Shown: one piece after another, positions 1 to 8,056 of the stretch
Numbering within the stretch: position 1 is the first letter of the stretch
Layout: every line of letters begins with the position of its first letter
NCBI GenBank assembly: GCA_049423065.1
Contig: JBMSQB010000004.1
Span: 1 to 64,000 of the forward strand
Reading direction: 5' to 3'
Length of the DNA stretch: 64,000 bases
Source: SYIM01 sp041182885
Lineage (GTDB): Bacteria; Pseudomonadota; Gammaproteobacteria; Burkholderiales; Burkholderiaceae_E
Made by a program: the position numbers and the translations under genes
The notes under the pieces: model-generated
What the model saw: the letters and a program-made list of their open reading frames with translations, nothing else
Told to the model about the DNA's origin: nothing
The model's database searches: none

Positions 1-72
1 GAGGCGACACCCACGCCAACACCCGAGGCGACCCCCGCGCCGACCCCCGCGCCGACCCCCGCGTCAACCCCT
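1..72 (+). repeat. Thr-Pro/Ala-Pro coding repeat in fimV
   Basis: Tandem imperfect 12-bp units of the type GCGCCGACCCCC encode alternating TP and AP dipeptides. This is typical of the extended, unstructured periplasmic linker of FimV. The tract probably began before the window. Confidence 0.6.
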
Positions 73-819
73 GAACTTATCCCGCCGCCGCGCGAGTCTG
101 AGCCCGTCTTGCCCCCTGTCCCCGCGCAGCCCTCCCAGACGCCCGGCACCGGCGCAGCGTCACCCGCAGCGGAATCGGCGCTTCCGGCAGCGCAGCCGCC
201 GCCGCTCCCCACCGTCATCCTGTCAAGGAATGAGTCTTCGCCGGTTGCGGTCACTGGCGTGCCCTGGATCGACCGGCTGCTTGCGCATCCCTTCGCGGAG
301 ATGGGCCTGTTGATCCTGGCCGTGCTGGGGTTTGCAGGACTCTGGTTGTTGCTGCTGGCGAGGCGGGGCAGGCGGGTAGCGCGCGAGCAGCCCGAGGTCG
401 CACCGGTCATTGCGCGCGCGTCACCTCAGACCAGTACGACCCCGTCTGCCGCCGACGATCTGCAGCGAGCCGACCCGTGGCTGAAGATGTCGGAACTGGA
501 GCGCGCGATCGGTGGCCGGTTCGACCTTCCCGATCTCGACATGGCCGCCCCGCCGGCCGCCTCGGCGCCCGCGCGGCCCCCCGACACAGCGTCCAGACGG
601 CAAGCCGCTCCCCCATTGGATGGCGGGCTGAACCCGCAGGCCGCTCGGCCACCCGAGATCGCGCTCAACCAGCAACTGGCCCGCAGCCTGGAGCTGGCCG
701 CAGCCTGTCTGCGCAGAAATGAGGTGGATCGCGCGCGTCGCCTGCTGGAGGATGTCGTGCGCAGTGGCGACGAAACGCAGCGGGAATTTGCTCGCGCGCT
801 GCTGTCCCGACTGGGCTGA
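1..819 (+). CDS. fimV: FimV-like polar/pilus assembly protein, C-terminal part (5' truncated by window)
   Basis: The frame is open from base 1, so only the C-terminal part is present. It starts with a Thr-Pro/Ala-Pro repeat tract, continues through a Pro/Ala-rich linker, then has one membrane segment (AEMGLLILAVLGFAGLWLLL, bases about 295-354) followed by basic residues. After a second disordered linker comes a short helical tail with LELAAACLRRNEVDRA and the closing ARALLSRLG. This tail matches the FimV C-terminal TPR-like motif. FimV is an inner-membrane and peptidoglycan-linked scaffold for polar type IV pilus assembly and twitching. The position just upstream of truA is the usual one in beta- and gammaproteobacteria and supports the call. 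The LysM region expected in FimV would lie upstream and is not visible. Confidence 0.75.
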   Translation, partial: EATPTPTPEATPAPTPAPTPASTPELIPPPRESEPVLPPVPAQPSQTPGTGAASPAAESALPAAQPPPLPTVILSRNESSPVAVTGVPWIDRLLAHPFAEMGLLILAVLGFAGLWLLLLARRGRRVAREQPEVAPVIARASPQTSTTPSAADDLQRADPWLKMSELERAIGGRFDLPDLDMAAPPAASAPARPPDTASRRQAAPPLDGGLNPQAARPPEIALNQQLARSLELAAACLRRNEVDRARRLLEDVVRSGDETQREFARALLSRLG

Positions 820-849
820 GGATCGCTTGCGATTCGTCTGCAGTCCGGC

Positions 850-1641
850 ATGAGGCGCCTCGCGCTGGTGCTCGCCTACGACGGGAGTCGCTTCGAGGGA
901 TGGCAGACCCAACCCTCAGGGCGCGCCGTCCAGGATCAGCTCGAGCAGGCGCTCGCGGTCATTGCGGGTCATCGGGTCGCCACCATCTGCGCGGGTCGAA
1001 CCGATGCAGGTGTGCACGCGTTTCGGCAGGTGGTTCATTTCGATACCGACGCCCAGCGCCCTGAGACCGCATGGGTCCGCGGCGTGAATTCGCACCTGCC
1101 GTCAGGGGTTGCGGTCCGGCACGTCGTCGAGGTGGACAGCGACTTTCACGCACGGTTTGGCGCGCAGCGGCGTCGATACCGATACTTTTTGCATGTGTCG
1201 CCGGTGAGGCATCCACTCCTCGCGGGGCGTGCGGGCTGGAGCCACCACGCCCTCGATCAGCCTGCGATGACCCGGGCGGCCGCCTTGCTCATCGGCGAAC
1301 ATGATTTTTCCGCGTTTCGCTCCTCGCAGTGCCAGGCCGCATCGCCTGTACGGCGTCTCGAGGGGTTCACTGTCGAGCGACAGGGCGCGGTGCTCGTCTT
1401 CACCCTCACCGCCAATGCGTTCCTGCATCACATGGTGCGAAACCTGGTCGGCCTGCTGGTCGCGGTGGGAAGCGGACGCTGCCGCCCCGAATTCGCCGCC
1501 GAACTCCTCGAACACCGCGACCGACGGCTTGCACCGCCGACCTTCGAGGCGGCAGGGCTTTACCTCGAGGCAGTCCAGTACGATGTGCGGTATGCGCTGC
1601 CCAGCTGGGGCGGCTCGCTGACCGATGACTGGCTGGCGTGA
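850..1641 (+). CDS. truA: tRNA pseudouridine(38-40) synthase TruA
   Basis: 263 residues, normal TruA length. It converts uridines 38-40 of the tRNA anticodon arm to pseudouridine in the cytoplasm. The signature GRTDAGVHA is at residues 49-57, with the catalytic aspartate at 52. The C-terminal half has the conserved FLHHMVRNLVG motif. The stop overlaps the start of trpF by 4 nt (GTGA), so translation of the two is probably coupled. The truA-trpF-trpB-trpA-accD-folC order is a classic proteobacterial arrangement. Confidence 0.97.
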   Translation: MRRLALVLAYDGSRFEGWQTQPSGRAVQDQLEQALAVIAGHRVATICAGRTDAGVHAFRQVVHFDTDAQRPETAWVRGVNSHLPSGVAVRHVVEVDSDFHARFGAQRRRYRYFLHVSPVRHPLLAGRAGWSHHALDQPAMTRAAALLIGEHDFSAFRSSQCQAASPVRRLEGFTVERQGAVLVFTLTANAFLHHMVRNLVGLLVAVGSGRCRPEFAAELLEHRDRRLAPPTFEAAGLYLEAVQYDVRYALPSWGGSLTDDWLA

Positions 1642-2306
1642 GAACCCGAATCAAATTCTGTGGTCTGGTGAGGCCCGATGATGTCGATACCGCTGTCGCG
1701 CTGGGCGTTGACGCAGTGGGCTTTGTGTTTTATCCAAAGAGCCCGCGCTATGTCACGGCGGCCGCAGCCCGCGAGCTGCGGCAACGGTTGCCTTCCTGGG
1801 TGACGGCGGTCGGGCTGGTGGTCAATGAAACCGCTCAAGCCGTTCGTCTGCTGCGAGCCGAGGTCGGCCTTGACGTGGTCCAGTTCCACGGCGATGAGCC
1901 GCCGGCGTTGTGCACCGAAGCCGCCGCCGATGACCCCTGGTGGCGCGCGGTACGCATGCGTGCCCCAGGTGATTTGTTAGAATCAGAGCGAGTTTATTGC
2001 GGAGCCGAGGCGCTGCTGGTCGATTCATTCCATGCGGGCTACGGGGGCAGTGGCAAGGCGTTCGACTGGTCATGGTTGCCAACCGAACGCGCCCTGCCAC
2101 TCATTCTGTCTGGTGGTCTCGACCCCCGAAGCGTGGGGGTGGCCATCGATCAGGTGGCACCCTTCGCGGTTGATGTCTCAAGCGGCATACAAGGTGCCGA
2201 CCCCCGAACCAAGGATCGCGAGCTGATGGAAGGTTTCGCAGCCGCAGTCATGGCCGCCGATGCTCGGCGAGCTGCCCAGTTTCAACAGACCCCCAACACC
2301 CCATGA
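1638..2306 (+). CDS. trpF: Phosphoribosylanthranilate isomerase
   Basis: 222 residues. It performs the Amadori rearrangement of N-(5'-phosphoribosyl)anthranilate in tryptophan synthesis. The N-terminal RIKFCGL motif carries the general base Cys8, and LLVDS supplies the general acid Asp129. The C-terminal phosphate-binding region includes LSGGLDPRSV and DVSSGIQ. The start is GTG at 1638, overlapping the truA stop; no better start is visible and homologues begin at the same place. It overlaps trpB by 4 nt (ATGA). trpC, trpD and trpE are not in the window, the usual split of trp genes in this group. Confidence 0.96.
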   Translation: MRTRIKFCGLVRPDDVDTAVALGVDAVGFVFYPKSPRYVTAAAARELRQRLPSWVTAVGLVVNETAQAVRLLRAEVGLDVVQFHGDEPPALCTEAAADDPWWRAVRMRAPGDLLESERVYCGAEALLVDSFHAGYGGSGKAFDWSWLPTERALPLILSGGLDPRSVGVAIDQVAPFAVDVSSGIQGADPRTKDRELMEGFAAAVMAADARRAAQFQQTPNTP

Positions 2307-3502
2307 AACCCTACGATCTTCCCGACGCGCGTGGCCACTTCGGACCCTACGGGGGCACCTTCGTGTCTGAAACCCTGATCGAAGCGCTTGAAGCGCTTCG
2401 TCAGGCCTATCAGCACTATCGTACCGACCCCGAGTTTGTCGCCGAACTTGAAAGCGAGCTCAAACACTTTGTCGGTCGGCCCAGCCCCGTCTATCACGCC
2501 AAGCGCTGGTCGCAGCAGTTGGGTGGCGCGCAGATCCATTTCAAGCGTGAAGACCTGAATCACACGGGCGCGCACAAGGTCAACAACACCATGGGCCAGG
2601 CGCTGCTCGCCCGTCGCATGGGCAAGAAGCGGATCATCGCCGAAACCGGTGCGGGTCAGCACGGTGTGGCCACGGCCACCGTGTGCGCGCGCTTCGGCAT
2701 GGACTGTGTGGTGTACATGGGTGTGGACGACGTGGCGCGGCAGGCGCAAAACGTCTATCGCATGAAGCTGCTGGGCGCCACCGTGGTGCCCGTCGAGTCG
2801 GGCTCACGCACGCTGAAAGATGCGCTCAACGAAGCCATGCGCGACTGGGTGACCAACGTCGACAGCACCTTCTACATCATCGGCACGGTGGCGGGTCCGC
2901 ATCCTTACCCAATGATGGTTCGCGACTTCAATTCGGTCGTGGGCCGTGAGTGTCTCACCCAGATGCCGGAGCAGATCGGCCGTCAGCCCGATTACGTGAT
3001 CGCCTGCGTGGGCGGCGGCTCCAATGCCATCGGCATTTTCCATCCCTACATCGACGTTCCCGGTGTGAAGCTGGTGGGCGTCGAGGCGGGGGGCGAGGGC
3101 CTCCACACGGGGCGTCATGCCGCATCGCTGTCTGCTGGCACGCCCGGCGTGCTGCACGGTAATCGCACCTACCTCTTGCAAGACAACAATGGGCAGATCA
3201 TCGACACGCATTCGGTGTCGGCAGGGCTTGACTACCCTGGTGTCGGTCCCGAGCACGCCTGGCTGAAAGATTCCGGGCGGGCAGACTATGTCGCCATCAC
3301 CGATTCCGAAACCCTGGAAGCGTTCCACACCTGCTGTCGCATCGAGGGCATCATCCCGGCGCTTGAATCGAGCCACGCCATTGCCTATGCCGCCAAGCTT
3401 GCCCCCACCCTGCGCCCCGACCAGCACATCCTGGTCAATCTTTCGGGGCGCGGTGACAAGGACATGCACACGGTGGCCCAACGAGGTGGATTGAGCCTCT
3501 GA
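2303..3502 (+). CDS. trpB: Tryptophan synthase beta subunit
   Basis: 399 residues, standard length. It is the PLP enzyme that condenses indole with serine in the alpha2beta2 complex with TrpA. The PLP lysine is Lys92 in HTGAHKVNNT, and the catalytic glutamate is Glu114 in AETGAGQHG. The glycine-rich phosphate-binding loop GGGSNAIG lies near residue 236. It starts inside the trpF stop codon and is followed one base later by trpA, consistent with stoichiometric coupled synthesis. Confidence 0.98.
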   Translation: MKPYDLPDARGHFGPYGGTFVSETLIEALEALRQAYQHYRTDPEFVAELESELKHFVGRPSPVYHAKRWSQQLGGAQIHFKREDLNHTGAHKVNNTMGQALLARRMGKKRIIAETGAGQHGVATATVCARFGMDCVVYMGVDDVARQAQNVYRMKLLGATVVPVESGSRTLKDALNEAMRDWVTNVDSTFYIIGTVAGPHPYPMMVRDFNSVVGRECLTQMPEQIGRQPDYVIACVGGGSNAIGIFHPYIDVPGVKLVGVEAGGEGLHTGRHAASLSAGTPGVLHGNRTYLLQDNNGQIIDTHSVSAGLDYPGVGPEHAWLKDSGRADYVAITDSETLEAFHTCCRIEGIIPALESSHAIAYAAKLAPTLRPDQHILVNLSGRGDKDMHTVAQRGGLSL

Positions 3503-3503
3503 C

Positions 3504-4313
3504 ATGACCAGCCGAATCGCCACGCGCTTTGCGCAACTCGCAGCCGAGGGCCGCCAGGCGCTGATCCCTTTTTTCACTGCAGGACACCCCTCGCGCGAGT
3601 CAACCGTTCCGGTCATGCAGGCGCTCGCGCGCGCGGGCGCCGATGTGATCGAGGTTGGCGTGCCGTTCTCCGATCCAATGGCCGACGGCCCGGCCATTCA
3701 GCGCTCAAGTGAACAGGCGCTCGCCCTGGGTGTCGGTCTGACCGATGTGCTGCAGTGGGTGAGCGAGTTTCGAAGTACCGATGCCCACACCCCGGTGGTG
3801 CTCATGGGTTACGCGAACCCGATCGAGCGGATGGGGGGCGCGCAGTTCATCGAGCGGGCGGCGCACGCCGGCGTCGACGGCGTGATTGTGGTGGATTACC
3901 CGCCCGAGGAAGCGGCCGAGTTTGCGCAGCAGGCGCGCGAGCATGGCATTGATCCCATCTTCCTGCTTGCGCCAACCACCGGTCCCGCGCGAATCGACCA
4001 GATCCTGTCGGCGGCGAGCGGCTATGTGTACTACGTGTCGCTGCGCGGCATCACCGGCGGCACCCTTGATATCGATGAGGTCGTCCGTCGCGTGTCGCTC
4101 ATCAAGTCCAGAACCCAGCTGCCGGTGGGCGTTGGTTTCGGTATTCGCGACGCGGCGACGGCCAGCGCTGTGGCGCGTGTGGCCGATGCGGTGATCATTG
4201 GCACCCGCATGATCCAGCTGCTGGAAGACGGTCCCGCCGAAGGGGCGCCTGCCCGGGTCGGCGCCTTCATCAGCGAAGTGCGCGCAGCCATCGACGAGAG
4301 GCCGCGCGAGTAA
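3504..4313 (+). CDS. trpA: Tryptophan synthase alpha subunit
   Basis: 269 residues. It cleaves indole-3-glycerol phosphate to indole and glyceraldehyde 3-phosphate, and indole is channelled to TrpB. The catalytic residues are Glu50 and Asp61 in the EVGVPFSDPMADGPAIQ region. The phosphate-binding loop is GVGFGIRD. The ATG lies one base after the trpB stop. It is the last trp gene here; accD follows after 44 bases. Confidence 0.98.
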   Translation: MTSRIATRFAQLAAEGRQALIPFFTAGHPSRESTVPVMQALARAGADVIEVGVPFSDPMADGPAIQRSSEQALALGVGLTDVLQWVSEFRSTDAHTPVVLMGYANPIERMGGAQFIERAAHAGVDGVIVVDYPPEEAAEFAQQAREHGIDPIFLLAPTTGPARIDQILSAASGYVYYVSLRGITGGTLDIDEVVRRVSLIKSRTQLPVGVGFGIRDAATASAVARVADAVIIGTRMIQLLEDGPAEGAPARVGAFISEVRAAIDERPRE

Positions 4314-4357
4314 ACTCAACCTGCAATTGCACCACACACCCTCTGGAGAACGCTGCG

Positions 4358-5227
4358 ATGAGTTGGCTAGACAAGCTGCTGCCGCCACGAATTCAGCGCC
4401 AGCCTGCTGGCGGCAAGAAGGTGCCCGAGGGGCTGTGGGTCAAGTGCCCGTCTTGCGATGCCGTGCTGTATTCGGCAGACCTTGATGCCAGCCAGAGCGT
4501 CTGCCCGAAATGCAGCCATCACCTGCGTATCTCGGCCCGCCGCCGGCTTGATCTTCTGCTCGATCCAGAGGGTCGCTACGAAATCGGCCATGAGGTGCTG
4601 CCGGTCGATGCGCTCAAATTCCGTGACAGCCGCAAGTACCCTGACCGCCTTCAGGAGGCCATCGAAACCACCGGCGAGACCGATGCGCTGGTCGTGATGG
4701 GCGGTGCGATCCGCGCGCTTCCGGTGGTTGTGGCGGTGTTCGAATTCGAGTTCATGGGCGGCTCGATGGGCTCGGTGGTGGGTGAGCGATTCGTTCGCGG
4801 GGTACAGACCGCCATCGAACAGAAGGTTCCGTTCGTGTCGGTCGCTGCATCCGGTGGCGCGCGCATGCAGGAGGGGTTGCTGTCGCTGATGCAGATGGCC
4901 AAGACCACTGCAGCGCTGTCCCGTCTGGCAGAGCTTCGTCTGCCCTACATCTCCGTGCTCACCGACCCCACGATGGGTGGGGTGTCGGCGAGCTTCTGTT
5001 TCCTGGGTGACGTGGTCATCGCCGAGCCCAAGGCGCTTATCGGCTTTGCCGGTCCGCGGGTGATCGAACAAACCGTTCGCGAGAAGCTCCCCGAAGGATT
5101 TCAGCGCGCTGAATTCCTGCTGGAAAAAGGCGCCATCGACATGATCGTCGACCGCCGTCAGATGCGTGACGAGATCGCTCATCTGCTCGCGCTTCTCACC
5201 CGCCAGCCGACCGAGGCCCTGTCCTGA
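4358..5227 (+). CDS. accD: Acetyl-CoA carboxylase carboxyltransferase beta subunit
   Basis: 289 residues. This subunit of the carboxyltransferase forms malonyl-CoA for fatty acid synthesis, with AccA. The N-terminal four-cysteine zinc ribbon is Cys30, Cys33, Cys49 and Cys52 (CPSC and CPKC pairs). The crotonase-like fold follows, with the oxyanion-hole stretches ASGGARMQEG and TDPTMGGVSASF. A GGAG ribosome-binding site sits about nine bases before ATG. The stop codon overlaps the proposed CTG start of folC. Confidence 0.97.
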   Translation: MSWLDKLLPPRIQRQPAGGKKVPEGLWVKCPSCDAVLYSADLDASQSVCPKCSHHLRISARRRLDLLLDPEGRYEIGHEVLPVDALKFRDSRKYPDRLQEAIETTGETDALVVMGGAIRALPVVVAVFEFEFMGGSMGSVVGERFVRGVQTAIEQKVPFVSVAASGGARMQEGLLSLMQMAKTTAALSRLAELRLPYISVLTDPTMGGVSASFCFLGDVVIAEPKALIGFAGPRVIEQTVREKLPEGFQRAEFLLEKGAIDMIVDRRQMRDEIAHLLALLTRQPTEALS

Positions 5228-6528
5228 GCGCACCGGCTGCCGATCTGTCGCTCACGGACTGGCTGACACGAGTCGAGTCGCTTCACCCTCGCAGCATCGA
5301 GCTCGGGCTGGATCGGGTACGGGCGGTTGCCGACCGCCTTGCGTTGTCGCTTTCGCCGGTGGTCATCACGGTGGGGGGCACCAACGGCAAGGGCTCGACC
5401 TGCGCCATGCTCGAGTCTGTTCTGCTTGCTGCGGGTTATCGGGTGGCGCTCTACACGTCTCCACATCTGGTGCACTTCAACGAGCGCGCAAGGATCAACG
5501 GCGGGGCGGTGAGCGACAACTGGCTCATCGAGCGTTTCAGGCAGGTGGAGGCGGCGCGTGCTGACACGCCGCTCACCTATTTCGAATTCACCACGCTCGC
5601 CATCCTGCTTGGCTTTCAGCAGACGGCGCTGGATGTGGTGATTCTGGAAGTGGGGTTGGGCGGGCGGCTGGATGCAGTCAACCTGATCGATGCGCACTGC
5701 TCGATCGTCACGTCGGTCGATCTGGACCACATCGATTACCTGGGGCCAACGCGCGAATCCATCGGATTCGAGAAAGCGCATATCTACCGACCGGGTCGTC
5801 CGGCGATCTGCGCCGACCCCATGCCGCCGGCCTCGCTCACCGATTACGCCCGCTCGATCGGTGCCGACCTCTGGTGTTTTGGACGCGATTTCAACTACTC
5901 GGGCGACCGGCAGCAGTGGGCCTACGGGGGGCGCGCGCAACGACGCGCGAGTCTCGCCTACCCGGCCTTGCGTGGGGCGAATCAGTTGCTCAATGCATCC
6001 GGGGTGCTGGCTGCGCTCGAGGCGCTCCGCAGTCAGTTGCCGGTCAGCGCGCAGGCGATCCGCCAGGGCTTTGCGACGGTCGAGTTGCCCGGGCGGTTCC
6101 AGGTGCTCGCCGGTCGTCCGTCGGTCATCCTCGACGTGGCGCACAACCCCCATGCCGCCGCGCATCTGGCCAGCAATCTCGACAATATGGGCTTCTTCCC
6201 GGAAACCTGGGCGATTTTCGGGGCGATGCGGGACAAGGACATCGATCGCATCATCGCAGCGCTCGGGGAGCGGGTGGACCACTGGCTGCTGGTCGATCTG
6301 CCTGGCTCCCGTGCTGCGTCGGCGGCCTTCCTGGCCGAGCGGGTGGCTGCGGTTCGCGGTACGTCGACCAAGCCGGATATCGAGTGTTTTGCAAGCCCCC
6401 GCGCTGCTCTGGAAAGGGCACGTGCCCGCGCGGGGGACGATGATAGAATCGTGGTCTTCGGGTCCTTTGTGACCGTCGCGGACATCCTCTCAGCCCGTGC
6501 CGAAGTTTCCCCGCCCCGCACAGCCTGA
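5224..6528 (+). CDS. folC: Bifunctional folylpolyglutamate synthase / dihydrofolate synthase, probable CTG start
   Basis: 434 residues if started at CTG 5224. It adds glutamate to dihydropteroate and to folates. The P-loop is GTNGKGS (residues 52-58 from this start), followed by the mur-ligase-like domain and the C-terminal domain with ILDVAHNPHAA. The first conventional start in frame (TTG 5344) would begin only eight residues before the P-loop. It would remove the N-terminal family segment, which includes TDWLTRVESLHPRSIELGL. The frame is closed by TGA at 5167-5169, and between there and 5344 no ATG, GTG or TTG occurs in frame. A GAGG motif lies seven bases before CTG 5224, which overlaps the accD stop as CTGA. 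The enzyme call is firm; the start is inferred. Confidence 0.93.
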   Translation: MSAPAADLSLTDWLTRVESLHPRSIELGLDRVRAVADRLALSLSPVVITVGGTNGKGSTCAMLESVLLAAGYRVALYTSPHLVHFNERARINGGAVSDNWLIERFRQVEAARADTPLTYFEFTTLAILLGFQQTALDVVILEVGLGGRLDAVNLIDAHCSIVTSVDLDHIDYLGPTRESIGFEKAHIYRPGRPAICADPMPPASLTDYARSIGADLWCFGRDFNYSGDRQQWAYGGRAQRRASLAYPALRGANQLLNASGVLAALEALRSQLPVSAQAIRQGFATVELPGRFQVLAGRPSVILDVAHNPHAAAHLASNLDNMGFFPETWAIFGAMRDKDIDRIIAALGERVDHWLLVDLPGSRAASAAFLAERVAAVRGTSTKPDIECFASPRAALERARARAGDDDRIVVFGSFVTVADILSARAEVSPPRTA

Positions 6529-6563
6529 CCGTCATTCGTTCCGATCGACGCCGGAGAAGTCCT

Positions 6564-7544
6564 ATGGCACGGCGTGATACGGTAGACCAGCCGCCGGCGG
6601 ATCCCGGGCTTCCATTCAAGCGCCGGGCACGTCGCCGTCTCGTTGGCGCCCTGGTTATTGGGCTGGTGGTGGCTGTCACATTGCCTCTGGTGCTCGATCG
6701 AGAGCCCCGCTACCCCCGACCTGACATCCGGGTTGACATCCCCTCGCGCGATGCGCAGTTGCCCGTCAGGCCACCCGGCGAGGCCGACGCGCCGCCGGCC
6801 GCCCAGCGCGCGCCGGTGAATGCCGATTCGGCCCGCGCGGCCCGTGCGGAAGCGGGGCGCGCAGCCGAAGCCCGTGCCACGGCCGGAGGCAGCGCGCCAG
6901 CCGACCCAACGCAGGCTGCCGCCGATGCCCGCCAGCAGGCTCGCGAGCCTATGACCCAGCAACTCGACATTCCCGCGGATGGTGCCGCGCAATCGCGAAG
7001 CAGCGCCGCGGCGCGGGCCGATTCCGATGCTGCCCGCGCTGCGGCGGCCAAATCCGACGCGGCGCGCGCCGAAGCCCAGCGTCAGGAGGCGGCCCGGGCT
7101 GAGGCGGCCCGAGCGGAGGCCGCTCGCGCCAATGCAGCGCGTGCCGAAGCTGCGCGCGCGGAAGCCGCTCGTGCCGAAGCCGCTCGTGCCGAAGCCGCTC
7201 GTGCCGAAGCCGCCCGCGCACAGGCTGCCCGTCAGCAGGCCGCCGCAGCAGCTGCCGACACCGCACGGCAAGGCGCCGATACGCAGCCGCGCACCTACCC
7301 CAGCCAAAACTGGGCGGTGCAGATCGGACAATTCGCGCGTCCCGAGAATGCCCGGGCGGCCGAAGCCCGCGCCAGCAGCCTCGGGCTGCGGGCCTACAGC
7401 GAAACCCTTCAAACAGCCCAGGGCGAGCGTGTACGCGTTCGTACGGGTCCGTTTGCCACTCGCGCCGCGGCCGAAGAGGCGCGCAGCCGGTTGCTCGCCG
7501 CAGGGCTGGACGCCGCGCTGATCGCCCCTGAGGCGGGTCGATGA
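6564..7544 (+). CDS. SPOR-domain cell-division protein, DedD-like
   Basis: 326 residues. The N-terminus is cytoplasmic and basic, then one membrane helix (about residues 26-44), then a long periplasmic Ala/Arg/Glu-rich region, then a C-terminal SPOR domain (about 247-320) with WAVQIGQFARPENARA and VRTGPF. SPOR domains bind denuded septal peptidoglycan, so a role in cytokinesis is likely. The position between folC and cvpA is that of dedD in proteobacteria. The middle is unusual: pentads of AEAAR/ARAEA type make a predicted continuous charged helix, encoded by nearly identical 15-bp units. A good ribosome-binding site (GGAGAA) precedes the ATG, and the stop overlaps cvpA by 4 nt. Confidence 0.85.
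   Translation: MARRDTVDQPPADPGLPFKRRARRRLVGALVIGLVVAVTLPLVLDREPRYPRPDIRVDIPSRDAQLPVRPPGEADAPPAAQRAPVNADSARAARAEAGRAAEARATAGGSAPADPTQAAADARQQAREPMTQQLDIPADGAAQSRSSAAARADSDAARAAAAKSDAARAEAQRQEAARAEAARAEAARANAARAEAARAEAARAEAARAEAARAEAARAQAARQQAAAAAADTARQGADTQPRTYPSQNWAVQIGQFARPENARAAEARASSLGLRAYSETLQTAQGERVRVRTGPFATRAAAEEARSRLLAAGLDAALIAPEAGR
7083..7232 (+). repeat. 15-bp coding repeat in the dedD-like gene
   Basis: Imperfect tandem 15-bp units encode the AEAAR pentad. The copies at 7173-7187 and 7188-7202 are identical (GCCGAAGCCGCTCGT), and flanking copies differ by a few bases. Near-identity at DNA level indicates recent slippage or unequal exchange, so repeat number may vary between strains. 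Confidence 0.8.
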
Positions 7545-8026
7545 GTGCGCTCACAGCCTGGGACTGGCTGCTCGGTGGGATCGTGTTCGTTTCGGTTGCA
7601 CTGGGGCTGCTCCGAGGCCTGGTTCGGACCGCGTTTGCACTCGCCTCCTGGGTGGTGGCGCTGGTCGGCGCGCTCCTCGGCAGCCCGCTTCTGATCAGCG
7701 CGCTTGGTGTTGCCGCGCCGGTCTGGGCGCTGGCGCTGCCGGTGTTCCTGATCCTGTTCCTCGTCACCCGCTATGTGGGCGCGCTGATCGCGAGGGGGCT
7801 CGCCGCGGTGGGCCTGGGGGGGCTCGACCGGATGCTGGGTGGCGTCGTCGGGGTGGCACGAGCGGTCATCGTATTTGCCATCATCGCCCTGGTGGCCGCG
7901 CTTGCCGGGTTCGATCGCGACCCGGCCTGGAGCGGCGCGCGTTGCCGCCCGCTGCTCGATGAGATCACAGCGCGCCTGATGCCCCACCTGCCCCTTCGTC
8001 CCGCGGGCGTGCTGAAGGCGGCCTGA
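7541..8026 (+). CDS. cvpA: CvpA family membrane protein
   Basis: 161 residues, mostly four hydrophobic helices, starting with a TAWDWLLGG segment and containing the conserved SLALGLLRGL-like stretch (here VALGLLRGL). CvpA is an inner-membrane protein first linked to colicin V production. It lies next to purF in very many proteobacteria, and its molecular role is still poorly defined. The ATG overlaps the upstream stop (ATGA), and purF follows after 30 bases. Confidence 0.92.
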   Translation: MSALTAWDWLLGGIVFVSVALGLLRGLVRTAFALASWVVALVGALLGSPLLISALGVAAPVWALALPVFLILFLVTRYVGALIARGLAAVGLGGLDRMLGGVVGVARAVIVFAIIALVAALAGFDRDPAWSGARCRPLLDEITARLMPHLPLRPAGVLKAA

Positions 8027-8056
8027 GTTTCTGCTTACCGCGTCCGGAGCCAAGCC

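Noticed and set aside
5179..6282. Long 367-residue minus-strand frame opposite folC
   Set aside because: High-GC shadow of folC; the composition is Arg/His-rich with no domain motif.
6033..7412. Minus-strand 459-residue frame with GFGTSGFGTSGF repeats
   Set aside because: The repeats mirror the 15-bp array of the SPOR gene on the opposite strand; no independent support.
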